DNA of 7,075 bases from NCBI GenBank assembly GCA_900552225.1, contig URYX01000090.1:1-7075 (forward strand), in the 5' to 3' direction. Below the pieces are notes generated by a model that was not told where the DNA came from, searched no databases, and saw nothing but the letters and a program-made list of their open reading frames with translations. The stretch's first letter is position 1; each line of letters opens with the position of its first letter. The position numbers and the translations under genes are program-made. Source of the stretch: an uncultured Oscillospiraceae bacterium (GTDB lineage: Bacteria; Bacillota; Clostridia; Oscillospirales; Acutalibacteraceae). Shown one piece after another: positions 6,178 to 7,075 of the stretch.

Positions 6178-7075
6178 TCAGGACAGGCCGTCCTCCAGCG
6201 CGAGCTGCAGGCGCTCCCACTCCTCCATCAGCTGCTCCAGCTTCCGGTTTTGCTCCTCGAGCGCCGAGGACAGGCGAACCAGCTCCTCATACTGCGCCGG
6301 ATCGGCCGTCTCCAGCGCCTCCCGCAGCGAGGCGGCCTCCTGCTCCGCCGCGGCAATCTCCTCCTCGTTTTTACGGGCGCGGGTCTGCAGCTTGCGGCGC
6401 TCCGACTCCTGCTCCTTGCGGCGGCGGTACTCCTCCCCGCCGGATTCCGCCCGGCGCAGCGGCGGGGCAGCCTGGGCCGCGGCCCGGCGCGCCTCCGCAT
6501 AGGCGGTATAGTTGCCCTCCGTCATGCAGCAGCCGTCCTCCCGGAAATACAGGATCTTATTGGCCAGCCGATTGATGAAATAGCGGTCATGCGACACGAT
6601 CAGCATGGTACCGTCGTAGCCCTCCAGCGCGGATTCCAGCGCCTCGCGGGAGGCGATGTCCAGATGGTTGGTCGGCTCGTCGAGCAGCAGGAAATTGTCC
6701 CGCTGCAGCATCAGCTTGAGCAGCAGCAGCCGGGCCTTTTCGCCGCCGGACAGCAGCGATACCGGGCGAAATACGTCCTCGCCGCAAAACAGGAACAGGG
6801 CCAGGGCGCTGCGCAGCTCGGTGCCGGTCATCTGCGGATAGGCATCCGACAGCTCCTCCAGCACCGTCTTTTGCGGCGACAGGCCCTCCTGCGTCTGATC
6901 GTAATAGCCGACCGACACCTTGGCCCCGAACCGCACCGAGCCGTGGAGGGGGGTGTACTGTCCGTGCAGAATCTTCAGCAGCGTGGTCTTGCCGCAGCCG
7001 TTGGCTCCGAGCAAAAACACGCGGTCGCCCCGCCGGATCTGAAAATCCACATGGGAAAACAGCGGCTTTCCGCCG
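6178..7075 (-). CDS. ABC-F family ATPase, second nucleotide-binding domain and C-terminal coiled coil (N-terminus cut by window edge)
   Basis: The reading frame is open to the window edge; 298 residues from 7074 are visible and start G-G-K-P-L-F-S. They contain a full ABC ATPase domain: Walker A G-A-N-G-C-G-K-T-T (23-31), Q-loop Y-Y-D-Q (57-60), signature L-S-G-G-E-K-A-R (108-115), Walker B L-L-L-D-E-P-T-N-H-L-D (129-139) and switch S-H-D-R (161-164). The D-E-P-T-N-H-L-D form is typical of ABC-F. A charged, Glu/Arg-rich coiled coil (about 213-295) resembles the C-terminal extension of Uup/YdiF-type members. These cytosolic proteins have two ATPase domains, lack membrane segments and act on the ribosome in translation or antibiotic protection; which subtype this is cannot be told without the linker between the domains. 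The GTG at 7050 is an internal valine codon, since domain-type sequence continues upstream of it. Confidence 0.94.
   Translation of the reverse strand, partial: GGKPLFSHVDFQIRRGDRVFLLGANGCGKTTLLKILHGQYTPLHGSVRFGAKVSVGYYDQTQEGLSPQKTVLEELSDAYPQMTGTELRSALALFLFCGEDVFRPVSLLSGGEKARLLLLKLMLQRDNFLLLDEPTNHLDIASREALESALEGYDGTMLIVSHDRYFINRLANKILYFREDGCCMTEGNYTAYAEARRAAAQAAPPLRRAESGGEEYRRRKEQESERRKLQTRARKNEEEIAAAEQEAASLREALETADPAQYEELVRLSSALEEQNRKLEQLMEEWERLQLALEDGLS

Noticed and set aside
6164..6179. GAGCC/GGCTC hairpin at the ABC-F stop codon
   Set aside because: The 5-bp stem overlaps the stop codon and has no T-tract, so it is not supported as a terminator.

Overview
The window holds five protein-coding genes, three whole and two cut by the window ends. 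It looks like a moderately GC-rich, strictly anaerobic Gram-positive bacterium of the Clostridia, with an Oscillospirales-like relative as the best guess. The grounds are an NfnAB electron-bifurcating pair (typical of ferredoxin-based anaerobes), a lipoteichoic-acid-synthase-type enzyme (Gram-positive envelope), purine-rich AAGGAG-type ribosome binding sites and GC-rich codon use. The taxonomic guess is inference. No mobile element, CRISPR array, tRNA or rRNA was seen.

Layout from left to right. Bases 1-2106 (minus strand) encode a membrane-anchored sulfatase-fold enzyme of the LTA synthase family; its C-terminus lies beyond base 1. Bases 2107-2342 are a divergent intergenic region with a minus-strand promoter candidate, a plus-strand promoter candidate and a possible 26-codon leader ORF. 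Bases 2343-4579 (plus strand) are a tight two-gene operon, nfnA-nfnB, ending in a strong hairpin (4587-4635) that also serves the convergent gene. Bases 4661-5947 (minus strand) encode a DUF21-CBS-CBS-CorC_HlyC membrane protein. Bases 5948-6177 are a regulatory gap with a good extended -10 promoter for that gene. Bases 6178-7075 (minus strand) are the C-terminal half of an ABC-F ATPase whose N-terminal half lies beyond the window.

The genes do not form one pathway. NfnAB balances NADH, NADPH and reduced ferredoxin; the LTA synthase-like protein builds anionic envelope polymer; the CorC-type protein probably exports or balances divalent cations; the ABC-F protein probably acts on ribosomes. 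This is mostly ordinary housekeeping content, and I see no convincing undescribed system. The points worth a second look are in the intergenic DNA: two promoters about 3.7 kb apart on opposite strands that match at 22 of 29 positions, a leader-like ORF that overlaps one of them, and a weak terminator that overlaps the other.
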